The notes beneath the pieces were generated by a model. It was given only the letters and a program-made list of their open reading frames with translations. It was not told the origin of the DNA and searched no databases. 64,000 nt of DNA from Pseudomonas nitroreducens TX1 (GTDB lineage: Bacteria > Pseudomonadota > Gammaproteobacteria > Pseudomonadales > Pseudomonadaceae): contig NZ_AMZB01000119.1 in assembly GCF_000313755.1 (NCBI RefSeq), positions 19,906 to 83,905 on the forward strand, read 5' to 3'. A program made the translations under genes and the position numbers. Positions 9,407 through 19,165 of the stretch are shown piece after piece. Position 1 is the first letter of the stretch; the number at the start of each line of letters is the position of its first letter.

Positions 9407-9430
9407 TGTACAGTTTGAGTTTCTTGTACA
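9407..9430. promoter_or_regulatory. PplR/LitR-type box 1, TGTACA-N12-TGTACA
   Basis: TGTACA at 9407-9412 and 9425-9430 with exactly 12 nt between, 18 nt upstream of the DUF523 start. This equals the consensus reported for PplR1 of P. putida, T(G/A)TACA-N12-TGTACA. Confidence 0.8.
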
Positions 9431-9456
9431 ACTATCGATAAGCATATGCGCAGAAT

Positions 9457-9480
9457 TGTACAAGTGCAAAAACTTGTACA
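9457..9480. promoter_or_regulatory. PplR/LitR-type box 2, TGTACA-N12-TGTACA
   Basis: TGTACA at 9457-9462 and 9475-9480, again exactly 12 nt apart, 68 nt upstream of the DUF523 start. On the minus strand the box overlaps a TTGCAC / 17 nt / TATGCT promoter-like pair. Confidence 0.8.
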
Positions 9481-9536
9481 GGCGCAGGCGCCCCCGGGTT
9501 GGTCACCGGCCTCCGGGACGCGAGGACCGGTGGGCG

Positions 9537-10594
<1,058 letters not shown>

Positions 10595-10797
10595 ATTAGG
10601 TTTCAGTTGCCCGCGCCCGTCAACGATAGGAGTCCGATCATCGGAACCTTCAGCGCCGCATCGGTTCATTCAGGAATGAGCCCGGCACCGGTTCCGGCAC
10701 ATACAGCGTAGACCTCGCCGTAGAGGGAGTGTCAATGCAATCGCCTCCCTCTCGTCCAGACTGATGGAAGGTGGAAACACGCAACCAGGAGTTCGCC

Positions 10798-11703
10798 ATG
10801 CACATTCTCTTGACCGGCGGTACCGGCCTGATCGGCCGTCGACTGTGCCGCCAGTGGGCCGCCCAGGGGCACCAGCTCACCGTGCTGAGCCGCCAGCCGC
10901 AGCGCGTCGCCTCGCTGTGCGGAGAGGCGGTGCGCGGTATCGCCGACTTCGAGGCCTATGGTGACGGGCCGCTGGACGCGGTGGTCAACCTGGCCGGCGA
11001 GCCCATCGCCGACAAGCCCTGGAGTACCCGGCGCAAGGCCCTGCTGTGGGACAGCCGGGTGCGCCTGACCGAGCGCCTGGTCAGCTGGCTCGAAGGCCGC
11101 AGCCAGCGCCCGGCGGTACTGATCAACGGCTCGGCGGTTGGCTGGTACGGCGACGCCGGCGAGCGTCCGTTGGAAGAGAACAGCGCGGCGGCCGGGGAAG
11201 ACTTCGCCAGCGAGCTGTGCCTGGCCTGGGAGCAGATCGCCCGCGAGGCCGAAGCACTGGGTATCCGCGTGGTCCTGGTGCGCACCGGTCTGGTGCTGGC
11301 GCCCGAAGGCGGCTTCCTCAAGCGACTGCTGCCGCCTTTCCGCCTGGGCGCCGGTGGGCGACTGGGCAGTGGTCGCCAATGGATGTCCTGGATCCATATA
11401 GAAGACCAGATCGCCTTGATCGATTTTCTTTTGCGCAGGGACGATGCCAGCGGTCCCTATAATGCGTGCGCGCCGCAGCCGGTGCGTAATCGCGACTTCA
11501 CCCAGGAACTGGGCCAGGCGCTGCAGCGGCCGACACTGATGCCGGTGCCCGGCTTCGCCTTGCGCCTGCTGCTGGGCGAAATGTCGATCCTGCTGCTGGG
11601 CGGGCAACGCATTGTGCCGCGCCGCCTGCTGGATGCTGGCTTCGTGTTCCGCTTCCCGGAGCTGAAGGATGCGCTGGCCGATGTGTTGCGCGAAGCCCGC
11701 TGA
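10798..11703 (+). CDS. TIGR01777-family NAD(P)-binding epimerase-like protein
   Basis: 301-aa short-chain dehydrogenase-type protein of the TIGR01777/YfcH family. It starts MHILLTGGTGLIGRRL with the GxxGxxG nucleotide motif and carries the family hallmarks NLAGEPI and GSAVGWYGDAG; a DUF1731-like C-terminal segment (LPVPGFALRLLLGEM, RRLLDAGF) is present. Substrate unknown. Start chosen for the CAGGAG ribosome site at 10786-10791. Located between the renalase and hemH, as in P. aeruginosa. Confidence 0.88.
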   Translation: MHILLTGGTGLIGRRLCRQWAAQGHQLTVLSRQPQRVASLCGEAVRGIADFEAYGDGPLDAVVNLAGEPIADKPWSTRRKALLWDSRVRLTERLVSWLEGRSQRPAVLINGSAVGWYGDAGERPLEENSAAAGEDFASELCLAWEQIAREAEALGIRVVLVRTGLVLAPEGGFLKRLLPPFRLGAGGRLGSGRQWMSWIHIEDQIALIDFLLRRDDASGPYNACAPQPVRNRDFTQELGQALQRPTLMPVPGFALRLLLGEMSILLLGGQRIVPRRLLDAGFVFRFPELKDALADVLREAR

Positions 11704-11818
11704 AGCTTGCCGTGGCCGAGGCCCTGCGGCATCGGCGACAAGCCTTGCTGAAATCCGTTGCGTGTAAACTGCGCAGCCTGCACGACCACCTCCTACCGTA
11801 CCGGTTTAAGGACACTGC

Positions 11819-12841
11819 ATGACCCAAAACGCCCTCCTGCTGGTCAACCTGGGATCACCGGCCTCCACCCAGGTCGAGGACGTGCGCCGCTACCTCGATC
11901 AGTTCCTCATGGACCCTTTCGTGATCGACCTGCCCTGGCCGATCCGCCGGTTGCTGGTGTCGTTGGTGCTGCGCAAACGCCCGGAGGAATCCGCCCACGC
12001 CTATGCGTCGATCTGGTGGGACGAGGGCTCGCCGCTGGTCGTGCTGAGCCGCCGCCTGCAGGAGGCTGTGCGGCCGTTCTGGCCGCACGGTCCGGTAGAG
12101 CTGGGCATGCGCTACGGCGAGCCGTCCATCGAGGGTGCGCTGCTGCGCCTGAGCCGGCAGGGCATCACCCAGGTGACATTCGCGCCGCTCTATCCGCAGT
12201 TCGCCGACAGCACCACCACCACCGCCATCGAGGAAGCCCGCCGGGTGATGCGCGAGCACAACCTGAAGCTGGAGCTCAAGGTGCTGCCGCCGTTCTACGC
12301 CGAGCCCGAGTACCGCCAGGCGCTGGTGGAGAGCGTAAAGCCCTATCTGGACCAACCCTACGATCACCTGCTGCTGAGCTTCCACGGGCTGCCCGAGTCG
12401 CACATCCTCAAGCTGGTGAAGGACAAGCGCCACGACCTCACTGCCAGCTCCAGCCGAGGCGTGCACGAGGACGTCATGGCGGTCTGTTATCGCAGCCAGT
12501 GCCTGCGGACGGCGGAGGACTTTGCCGCTGGCGCCGGGCTCGAGGATGGACGCTGGTCGGTATCCTTCCAGTCGCGCCTGGGCCGCAACAAGTGGATCGA
12601 ACCCTACACCGAGGCGCAGCTGGACAAACTCGGCAAGCAGGGCGTGAAGCGCCTGCTGGTGATGTGCCCGGCCTTCGTCGCCGACTGCATCGAGACCCTG
12701 GAAGAGATCGGCCAGCGCGGCAACGAACAGTTCCGCGCGGCGGGAGGCGAGGAGTTGGTGCTGGTGCCCTGCCTGAATGACCAGGAGCTGTGGGCGCGAG
12801 CGTTGGCGAAGCTCTGCGAGCGGACGCCTGCTGCGATCTGA
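11819..12841 (+). CDS. hemH: ferrochelatase
   Basis: Inserts Fe2+ into protoporphyrin IX, the last step of haem b synthesis. The 340-aa length is normal for proteobacteria. It begins [23 protein letters not shown]; the metal-binding histidine lies in [12 protein letters not shown], and the C-terminal half has [15 protein letters not shown]. It is monocistronic: 115 nt after the epimerase gene and followed by 361 nt of repeats. Confidence 0.96.
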   Translation: MTQNALLLVNLGSPASTQVEDVRRYLDQFLMDPFVIDLPWPIRRLLVSLVLRKRPEESAHAYASIWWDEGSPLVVLSRRLQEAVRPFWPHGPVELGMRYGEPSIEGALLRLSRQGITQVTFAPLYPQFADSTTTTAIEEARRVMREHNLKLELKVLPPFYAEPEYRQALVESVKPYLDQPYDHLLLSFHGLPESHILKLVKDKRHDLTASSSRGVHEDVMAVCYRSQCLRTAEDFAAGAGLEDGRWSVSFQSRLGRNKWIEPYTEAQLDKLGKQGVKRLLVMCPAFVADCIETLEEIGQRGNEQFRAAGGEELVLVPCLNDQELWARALAKLCERTPAAI

Positions 12842-12904
12842 TGCTGCGTCGGCGTCTCCCCAGCCCTCTCCCTGAAGGGAGAGGGGAGCGTTTGGCACAG
12901 TCAT

Positions 12905-12972
12905 GTAGGGCGCATAACGCCTCAAGCGTTGTCCGCCATGGCGGATAAAGCGTTCCGCTTTATCCGCCCTAC
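12905..12972. repeat. dispersed repeat, GTAGGGCG family, copy 1
   Basis: Palindromic ~70-nt element opening GTAGGGCGCATAACG and closing TATCCGCCCTAC, with internal GTCCGCC ATGGCGGAT. Other copies are at 22545-22622 and 39813-39883. Confidence 0.8.
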
Positions 12973-12990
12973 ACGAAGGTGCGACTCTTC

Positions 12991-13028
12991 GTAGGAGCGA
13001 GCCTGTTCGCCAGCAAGCTCGCTCCTAG
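12991..13028. repeat. Pseudomonas REP (GTAGGAGCG family)
   Basis: GTAGGAGCGAG (12991-13001) pairs with CTCGCTCCTAG (13018-13028). Related copies: 15796-15821, 35336-35428, 50314-50355, 59822-59889. Confidence 0.8.
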
Positions 13029-13202
13029 AAGGCTGTCCTTCGGCAAAACTCTCCATCCAATCCCTGACCACCCGTTCATCAGCCAACGGCCGACGCGCGC
13101 ATTCAGAGACCTGATAGTGCGCGCGCGACGCGTTCGCAATGCCTACTCTGCGGGTTCTCCCCTTCGCCTTCGCCGCGATTGGCGGCGTTTCAGGAGCCCG
13201 GC

Positions 13203-14567
13203 ATGAACAACAACAATAACGGCTACCCCTCCAGTGCCGTGGCCTGGTCCACGGTTGCGATCCTCATGGTCGCGTACGTGCTTTCCTTCATCGACCGACA
13301 GATTCTCAACCTGCTGGTCGGTCCCATCCGTCGCGACCTGGAGATCAGCGACACGCAGATGAGCCTGCTGATGGGCCTGTCCTTCGCGCTGTTCTACACC
13401 CTGTGCGGCATTCCCCTCGGGCGCATGGCCGACAGCCGCAGCCGCCGCGGGCTGATCACCGTCGGCGTGCTGATCTGGAGCGCCATGACCGCCGCCTGCG
13501 GTCTGGCTCGCCAGTACTGGCACTTCCTGCTGTTCCGCGTCGGTGTCGGCGTCGGCGAGGCGGCATTGTCGCCGGCGGCCTATTCACTGATCGCCGACAG
13601 CTTCCCGGCCAACCGCCGCGCCACTGCCATCAGCGTCTATTCCATGGGCATCTACCTCGGCTCGGGGCTGGCCTTCCTGCTCGGCGGGCTGGTGATCAAG
13701 TTCGCCTCCGCCCAGGGCGACGTGCACCTGCCGATCCTCGGCGAGGTGCGCCCCTGGCAGCTGATCTTCCTGATACTCGGCGCCGCCGGCGTGCTCTTCA
13801 CCCTGCTGATGCTCGCGGTGAAGGAGCCGACCCGTCGCGGCGTGGGCGCCGGCGTGGTGGTGCCGATGAGCGAAGTGGGCGCTTACCTGCGCGCCAACCG
13901 CAAGACCGTGCTCTGCCACAACTTCGGCTTCGCCTGCATCTCCTTCGCCAGCTACGGCAGCGGCGCCTGGGTGCCGACCTTCTTCGTCCGCACCTACGGC
14001 TGGGATGCCGGCCACGTGGGCGTGGTGTACGGCAGCATCGTTGCCGTGTTCGGCTGCCTGGGCATCGTCTGTGGCGGCCGCCTGGCCGACTACTGGGCCA
14101 AGCGCGGACGCACCGACGCCAACATGCGTGTGGGGCTGCTGGCGGCCGTCCTGGCCATTCCGCTGAGCCTGGTCTATCCGCTGCTGGACAGCGGCAACGC
14201 AGCGGCAGCCATGATGGCGCCCATCGTCTTCTTCCTCAGCATGCCCTTCGGTGTCGCCCCGGCGGCGATCCAGGAAATCATGCCCAACTCCATGCGCGGC
14301 CAGGCCTCGGCCATCTACCTGTTCGTGGTCACGCTGCTCGGCCTGGGCATCGGCCCGACCGCCATCGCCCTGGTGACCGACTACGTGTTCGCCGACGATA
14401 TGGCGCTGCGCTACTCGCTGCTGATCGTCAGCGTGGTGGCGCTGCTGGCCGGTGCGCTGCTGCTGGCCAGCGGACTGAAGCCCTACCGCGCGAGCCTCGA
14501 ACACCTCAAGAGCTGGAGCCTCAAGGGCGAAAGCTCGAGCGGCGCGCTGCAACGCCAGCCGGCCTGA
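13203..14567 (+). CDS. MFS transporter, spinster/MhpT-like
   Basis: 454-aa inner-membrane major facilitator with 12 predicted helices. The conserved loop between helices 2 and 3 reads GRMADSRSRRGLI (DRxxRR-type), and the N-terminus has SFIDRQILNLLVGPIRRDL, the pattern of spinster-like and aromatic-acid/hexuronate permeases. A six-asparagine stretch follows the start Met, in a short polar N-terminal tail. The ATG at 13203 has AGGAG at 13192-13196; the in-frame ATG at 13179 lacks one. Substrate unknown; no neighbouring catabolic gene identifies it. A terminator follows. Confidence 0.85.
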   Translation: MNNNNNGYPSSAVAWSTVAILMVAYVLSFIDRQILNLLVGPIRRDLEISDTQMSLLMGLSFALFYTLCGIPLGRMADSRSRRGLITVGVLIWSAMTAACGLARQYWHFLLFRVGVGVGEAALSPAAYSLIADSFPANRRATAISVYSMGIYLGSGLAFLLGGLVIKFASAQGDVHLPILGEVRPWQLIFLILGAAGVLFTLLMLAVKEPTRRGVGAGVVVPMSEVGAYLRANRKTVLCHNFGFACISFASYGSGAWVPTFFVRTYGWDAGHVGVVYGSIVAVFGCLGIVCGGRLADYWAKRGRTDANMRVGLLAAVLAIPLSLVYPLLDSGNAAAAMMAPIVFFLSMPFGVAPAAIQEIMPNSMRGQASAIYLFVVTLLGLGIGPTAIALVTDYVFADDMALRYSLLIVSVVALLAGALLLASGLKPYRASLEHLKSWSLKGESSSGALQRQPA

Positions 14568-14585
14568 ACGCTCCCTGGCTGATCG

Positions 14586-14617
14586 AGCCCCTGCGCAGCG
14601 ATGCGCGGGGGCTTTTC
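14586..14617 (+). terminator. terminator after MFS gene
   Basis: 11-bp stem AGCCCCTGCGC / GCGCGGGGGCT (one T-G pair), 6-nt loop and TTT run, 19 nt after the stop codon. Confidence 0.85.
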
Positions 14618-14670
14618 GTTTATGCGTGGCACAATGCGGCGGCACTTGGATTCGAATGGAGGTTTCCGGC

Positions 14671-15786
14671 ATGGAAGGGAAGGCGATAGGTTCATGGCTG
14701 CTGGCCCTCGGTGCGCTGGCGCTGAGCGTTTCGGCCGCGGCGGATGAGCCGTGGGTGGCGTTCACACAGAACCAATTGATCGGATTCAAGGATGCGCAGG
14801 GCGCGGTGAGGATTGAGCCGAAACTCAGCCCGATGTTCACCCTGGCCCGGCGCTTCGAGCACATCATCGCCACCGGCGAGGAAGGTGCAGACGGCTATCG
14901 CAGCTACTACCTGCTACGCGACGGCCGCGAGGTCGCGCCGGATTCCCTGTACTTCTTCGACAACGCACCGGTCTGCGAGAGCGAGAACAGCATCCGCTTC
15001 CGCGACCGCCAGCATGACACGGTCGGCTTTCTCGACGGCAACGGCGAGCTGTTGATCGCCGCCGAGCTGAGCGACGCGACGGCGATGCGCAACGGCATGG
15101 TCGTGGCACTCGAAGGCGCAACCCGCACCTGCGCCGATCCGGGCGTGAGCCTGGAACGGTGCGAGCACAAGGGCTGGAGCGGCGGTACGGAGGTGTTGCT
15201 CGACCGCCACGGCAGGACGCTGGTGGAGCGCTTCGACAGCAGCCGCGCCGCCGCGCTGGACTGGTTCTCGATGCAGGTAAGCGACCAGCCTGCGAGCGAC
15301 CCGCGCCGCGTGTCGTTCAAGGGCGTCGATGGGCGCTATCTCAGCTTCGTCGACATCGAGAAGGACTTTGCTATCTGGTTCAAGGATGAGTTCCTTGCAC
15401 ACCTCGATGATGCCTCGCTCAAGGCGCACAGTTATCCACAGCTGTGGAGCGGGCAGGGCGGTGAGCCGCTGGATGACTGGAAAACCGCTGCGGTAGATGA
15501 CGCGCTGCGTGAGCACGGTGCGCAGCTGCGTGCGCGGCTGGAAGTCCTGCGTGCCTCGGCAAACTACGGGGTACGCCAGGACGACATGGGCTGGCCCTTC
15601 GATGCCGAGCGCGACCCGCAGTACTTCGACGGCTGCGGCGAATTCGCCCAGTGGAGCACGCCCAAGGTCTCGGCCATGGAGCATTGGCAGCAAGGCTCGT
15701 TCGAGCCGGGCAAGCACGCCAGCTTCGATTTCATCCGGACTGCCCAGGGGTATCGGCTGGTGGCGTTTTCCCTCCCCCCATCGTGA
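14671..15786 (+). CDS. secreted WG-repeat-like protein of unknown function
   Basis: 371 aa with a signal peptide ending near VSAAADEPW. The mature part has loosely repeated units of the WG/KWG type: LIGFKDAQGAVRIEPK, TVGFLDGNGELLIAAE, EVLLDRHGRTLVERF and RVSFKGVDGRYLSF, each a short beta hairpin ending in a D-x-x-G turn. Such proteins are usually periplasmic or surface proteins without a known activity. The ATG at 14671 is preferred because GGAGG lies 7 nt upstream at 14657-14661; 14626 and 14656 are alternatives. Six cysteines are present but no enzyme motif was recognised. Confidence 0.7.
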   Translation: MEGKAIGSWLLALGALALSVSAAADEPWVAFTQNQLIGFKDAQGAVRIEPKLSPMFTLARRFEHIIATGEEGADGYRSYYLLRDGREVAPDSLYFFDNAPVCESENSIRFRDRQHDTVGFLDGNGELLIAAELSDATAMRNGMVVALEGATRTCADPGVSLERCEHKGWSGGTEVLLDRHGRTLVERFDSSRAAALDWFSMQVSDQPASDPRRVSFKGVDGRYLSFVDIEKDFAIWFKDEFLAHLDDASLKAHSYPQLWSGQGGEPLDDWKTAAVDDALREHGAQLRARLEVLRASANYGVRQDDMGWPFDAERDPQYFDGCGEFAQWSTPKVSAMEHWQQGSFEPGKHASFDFIRTAQGYRLVAFSLPPS

Positions 15787-15795
15787 CCGTTTTTC

Positions 15796-15821
15796 GCAGG
15801 AGCGAGCTTGCTCGCTCCTGC
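15796..15821. repeat. perfect REP palindrome
   Basis: GCAGGAGCGAGC-TT-GCTCGCTCCTGC: 12-bp arms with a 2-nt loop, just after the WG-repeat gene. Confidence 0.85.
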
Positions 15822-15881
15822 AAGGGGCATCGTGTCGGAGTTGTGCTGTCATGCGCCCTGCGGATGAATCGCAGGTGCCAG

Positions 15882-15911
15882 AAAAAAGCCCCGCAGGTGC
15901 GGGGCTTTTTT
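15882..15911. terminator. bidirectional terminator between WG-repeat gene and RND operon
   Basis: AAAAAAGCCCCGC / GCGGGGCTTTTTT, perfect 13-bp stem and 4-nt loop, with A and T runs on both sides. It can end both converging transcripts and lies 2 nt from the RND stop codon. Confidence 0.92.
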
Positions 15912-15913
15912 CT

Positions 15914-18900
15914 TCAATGCGCCGTGGCCGGCGCGGTCTCTTCGGCCGGCTTCTTGTCCGGTTTGGCCAGCAGCGTGTACACGCAGGGCAGCACGAACAG
16001 GGTGAACAGCGTGCCGACGCTCATGCCGGTGGCGATCACCACGCCGATGTCGAAGCGGCTCACCGCGCCGGCGCCGGTGGCGAGCAGCAGCGGGATCACG
16101 CCGAGCACCATGGCGGCGGTGGTCATCAGCACCGGGCGCAGGCGGATGGCCGCGGCTTCCTCCACTGCCTCGCGCACCGACAGCCCGCGCTCCTGGCGCA
16201 GCTGGTTGGCGAACTCGACGATGAGGATGCCGTGCTTGCTGATCAGGCCGATCAGCGTCACGAGTCCCACCTGGGTGTAGATGTTCAGGCTCGACAGGCC
16301 GAGGAACAGCGGGATCAGCGCGCCGCAGATCGACAGCGGCACGGTGACCATGATCACCAGAGGATCGCGGAAGCTCTCGAACTGCGCCGCCAGCACCAGG
16401 AAGATCACTGCCAGCGCGAGGGCGAAGGTGATCATCAGCGCGCTGCCCTCCTGCACGAACTGCCGCGAGGCGCCGGCATAGTCGAAGGAGAAGCCGCGCG
16501 GCGATTCCTGTTCGGCGATACCGTGCACCGTTTCGATGGCCTCGCCCATGCTGACCATCGGCACACCGGAGATGATCGCCGAGTTGAGCTGCTGGAACTG
16601 GTTGAGCTGGCGCGGGCGCGCGCGCTCGTGGAAGGTCACCAGGGTGGACAGCGAGATCAGCTGGCCGCTCTGGCTCTTCACGTAGTAGTTGTTCAGCCAG
16701 CCCGGGTTGTCACGATAGGCGCGCTCGACCTGGGCAATCACCTTGTAGCTGCGCCCATCGATGGTGAAGCGGTTGATCTCGCCCTCACCCAGCAGCGCGC
16801 CGAGCGACACGCCCAGGTCCTGCATGGACACGCCCATCTGCGCGGCCTTGGCGCGGTCGATATCCACCACCAGCTCGGGCTTGTCGAAGGCCAGGTCGAG
16901 GTCGAGGAAGGCGAACTTGCCCGACTCTTCCGCGCGCTTCTTGACCCGCTCGGCCACCTGCAGCAGGGACTGGTAGTCGCTGGCGGTGTTGATCACGAAC
17001 TGGAAGGGCAGGCCCTCGCCGGTGCCCGGTAGCGACGGCAGGTTGAAGCCGAAGATCTGCAGGCCGGGAATCTTGTCCAGCTCGCTCTGTACCGCGTGCA
17101 GCAGTTCCATCTGGCTGCGCTCGCGCTCGTCCCAGGGCTTGAGCAGCATGCCGCCAATGCCGGTCTGCACGCCGTTGTAGCCGTTGATCTGGAACGCCGA
17201 ATAGTACTCGGGGAACTTGCGGAAGATGCCCTCGAACTCGGCGGTGTACTTCGACAGGTAATCCAGGTTCGCGGTCTGCGGCGCGTTGGCCATGAGAAAG
17301 ACGATGCCCTGGTCCTCCTCCGGCGCCAGTTCCTTATGGGTGAACATCATCAGCAGCGGGATGATCGCCAGCACCAGCAGGGCGAAGACGATCACCACCG
17401 GACGGCTGTTCAGCGTGCCGTGCAGGGCACGCTGGTAGCGGACCTTCAGGCCCTCGAAGATCAGGTCCAGGCGATGGGCCAGGCCGCTGGGATTCTCGTC
17501 GTGGCGCAGCAGGCGCGAGCACATCATCGGCGACAGGGTGAGGGCGACGATGCCGGAGATGATCACCGCGCCGGCCAGGGTGAAGGCGAACTCCTTGAAC
17601 AGCGCGCCGGTGAGGCCGCTGAGGAAGCCGATGGGTGCGTACACGGCGGCCAGGGTGATGGTCATGGTCACTACCGGCACGGCGATTTCACGCGCGCCCT
17701 CGATGGCGCCCTGGAACGGCGACTTGCCCTCCTCGATGTGGCGGTGGATGTTCTCCACCACCACGATGGCGTCGTCCACCACCAGCCCGATGGCGAGCAC
17801 CATGGCCAGCAGCGTCAGCAGGTTGATCGAGTAGCCCATCATCTGCATGAAGAACAGCACGCCGATCATCGAAAGCGGGATGGTCACCACCGGGATGATC
17901 ACCGAGCGCAGCGCGCCGAGGAACAGGAACACCACCACGATGACGATCAGGATCGCCTCGCCCAGTGTCTTCACCACTTCGTCGATGGAGGCCTGGATGA
18001 AGCGCGTGGCGTCGTAGGCGATGGAGACTTTCAGGCCCGGCGGCAGTTGCTCTTCCAGCTCCGGCATCTTGGCGCGGACTTCCTTGATCACATCCAGCGG
18101 GTTGGAGCTGGGCGTGCCCTTGATGCCGATGTACACCGAGGGGATGCCGTTGAACGAGCTGACCGCGTCGTAGCTGGCGGCGCCCAGTTCGACGCGCGCC
18201 ACGTCGCCCATCAGCACGCGGCGATCACCGACGGTCTTCAACGGGATGGCGGCGAAGGCTTCCGGGGATTTCAGGTCGGTGGAGGCGTTCACCGAGGTGA
18301 CCACCATCTCGCCCTTCACCTCGCCGGCGGCGGAGAGGAAGTTGTACTCGCGCACCGCACTGGCCACGTCGCCGGCGGTGACGCCGTAGGCGGCCATCTT
18401 CACCGGGTCCAGCCAAAGGCGCATGGCGAACACCTGGTTGCCGAGGATCTCCGCCTCGGCGATGCCCGGCAGCGTGGCGAGCTTGGGCTGGATCACCCGC
18501 GAGAGGTAGTCGGTGATCTGCGGGTTGTTCATCTGCTCGCTGAAGAAGCTGATGTACATCAGCGCCGAGGCGTCGGCGGCTTCCTTGTCCAGCACCGGGT
18601 CCTCGGCGTCGGGCGGCAGCTGGGTCTTCACCTCGCCGATCTTCGACAGCAGCTCGGTGACCAGGCGATCGGTGTTGGCGCCGATGTGCGCATAGATCGA
18701 GATCACCGAGTAGTTCTGCCGGCTCACCGAGGTCATGTAGTCGATGCCTTCGGCGCTGGCGAGGCTCTGCTGCAGCGGCTGGGTGATGTAGCCCTGGATG
18801 GTTTCGGCGTTGGCGCCGGCATAGAAGGTGGTGACGGTGATCAGCGCGTTTTCCATCTGCGGATATTCGCGGATCACCAGCTTGCTGAAGGCCTGCATGC

Positions 18901-18970
18901 CGAGCAGGACGATCAGCAGGCTGACCACGGTCGCCAGCACGGGGCGACGAATAAAGGGATCGGTGAACAT
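15914..18970 (-). CDS. RND multidrug efflux permease (MexI-like)
   Basis: 1018-aa inner-membrane proton-driven pump of the HAE-1 RND family. It begins MFTDPFIRRPVLATVVSLL (TM1) and has two large periplasmic loops, the TM4 motif GLVVDDAIVVVENIHRH with the proton-relay Asp-Asp pair, and late LVTLIGLISKHGILIVEFAN. By remembered similarity the closest P. aeruginosa pump is MexI of MexGHI-OpmD. The operon here has only the adaptor gene upstream, with no outer-membrane channel and no MexG. AGGAAGGA precedes the start. A structured repeat lies in the 195-nt gap between adaptor and pump. Confidence 0.92.
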   Translation of the reverse strand: MFTDPFIRRPVLATVVSLLIVLLGMQAFSKLVIREYPQMENALITVTTFYAGANAETIQGYITQPLQQSLASAEGIDYMTSVSRQNYSVISIYAHIGANTDRLVTELLSKIGEVKTQLPPDAEDPVLDKEAADASALMYISFFSEQMNNPQITDYLSRVIQPKLATLPGIAEAEILGNQVFAMRLWLDPVKMAAYGVTAGDVASAVREYNFLSAAGEVKGEMVVTSVNASTDLKSPEAFAAIPLKTVGDRRVLMGDVARVELGAASYDAVSSFNGIPSVYIGIKGTPSSNPLDVIKEVRAKMPELEEQLPPGLKVSIAYDATRFIQASIDEVVKTLGEAILIVIVVVFLFLGALRSVIIPVVTIPLSMIGVLFFMQMMGYSINLLTLLAMVLAIGLVVDDAIVVVENIHRHIEEGKSPFQGAIEGAREIAVPVVTMTITLAAVYAPIGFLSGLTGALFKEFAFTLAGAVIISGIVALTLSPMMCSRLLRHDENPSGLAHRLDLIFEGLKVRYQRALHGTLNSRPVVIVFALLVLAIIPLLMMFTHKELAPEEDQGIVFLMANAPQTANLDYLSKYTAEFEGIFRKFPEYYSAFQINGYNGVQTGIGGMLLKPWDERERSQMELLHAVQSELDKIPGLQIFGFNLPSLPGTGEGLPFQFVINTASDYQSLLQVAERVKKRAEESGKFAFLDLDLAFDKPELVVDIDRAKAAQMGVSMQDLGVSLGALLGEGEINRFTIDGRSYKVIAQVERAYRDNPGWLNNYYVKSQSGQLISLSTLVTFHERARPRQLNQFQQLNSAIISGVPMVSMGEAIETVHGIAEQESPRGFSFDYAGASRQFVQEGSALMITFALALAVIFLVLAAQFESFRDPLVIMVTVPLSICGALIPLFLGLSSLNIYTQVGLVTLIGLISKHGILIVEFANQLRQERGLSVREAVEEAAAIRLRPVLMTTAAMVLGVIPLLLATGAGAVSRFDIGVVIATGMSVGTLFTLFVLPCVYTLLAKPDKKPAEETAPATAH

Positions 18971-18994
18971 AGCTCAATCCTTCCTGGTTGGATT

Positions 18995-19103
18995 TGCTGC
19001 GCGTCGGCCATGCGGCGTTGGAGGGGCACGTCGAAATGCTCATTGGCTGCAGCCAACTCCGCTTTCGCCGTGCCCCTCCGCCTTGCCTGGCTCTAGCTCG
19101 CGA
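18995..19103. repeat. structured dispersed element, copy 1 (inside RND operon)
   Basis: 109-nt element with fixed ends TGCTGCGCGTCGGC and CTCTAGCTCGCGA. A 16-nt arm (19020-19035, GGAGGGGCACG-T-CGAA) pairs with 19064-19079 apart from one T/C mismatch. Inside it the strands ATGCTCA (19036-19042) and CTCCGCT (19057-19063) form an internal loop closed by the 14-bp palindrome TTGGCTGCAGCCAA. Copy 2 at 63887-63996 keeps the ends and the internal loop but has unrelated, fully paired arms. Confidence 0.85.
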
Positions 19104-19165
19104 AATCCGGGCAGAGCGGTTGTCTCTGGCTGCCTTCGCCGGTGGGGCAAAGGCACTGCTGTGCG

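Larger units (their letters stand above)
12842..13202. other. intergenic gap with three repeat families
   Basis: No gene seen. It holds one 22-bp palindrome of the CCCTCTCCCT type (12864-12885), one copy of the GTAGGGCG...CGCCCTAC repeat (12905-12972) and one GTAGGAGCGAG...CTCGCTCCTAG repeat (12991-13028). The rest, 13029-13190, should contain the promoter of the MFS gene, but I see no convincing hexamers. Confidence 0.7.

Noticed and set aside
18131..18561. Further TGTACA words in the RND gene as light boxes
   Set aside because: Isolated hexamers inside coding sequence, without a second copy 12 nt away.
17096..19096. 666-residue frame antisense to the RND pump
   Set aside because: Low-complexity His/Gly/Asp composition typical of antisense reading in GC-rich genes; the RND protein on the other strand is unmistakable.
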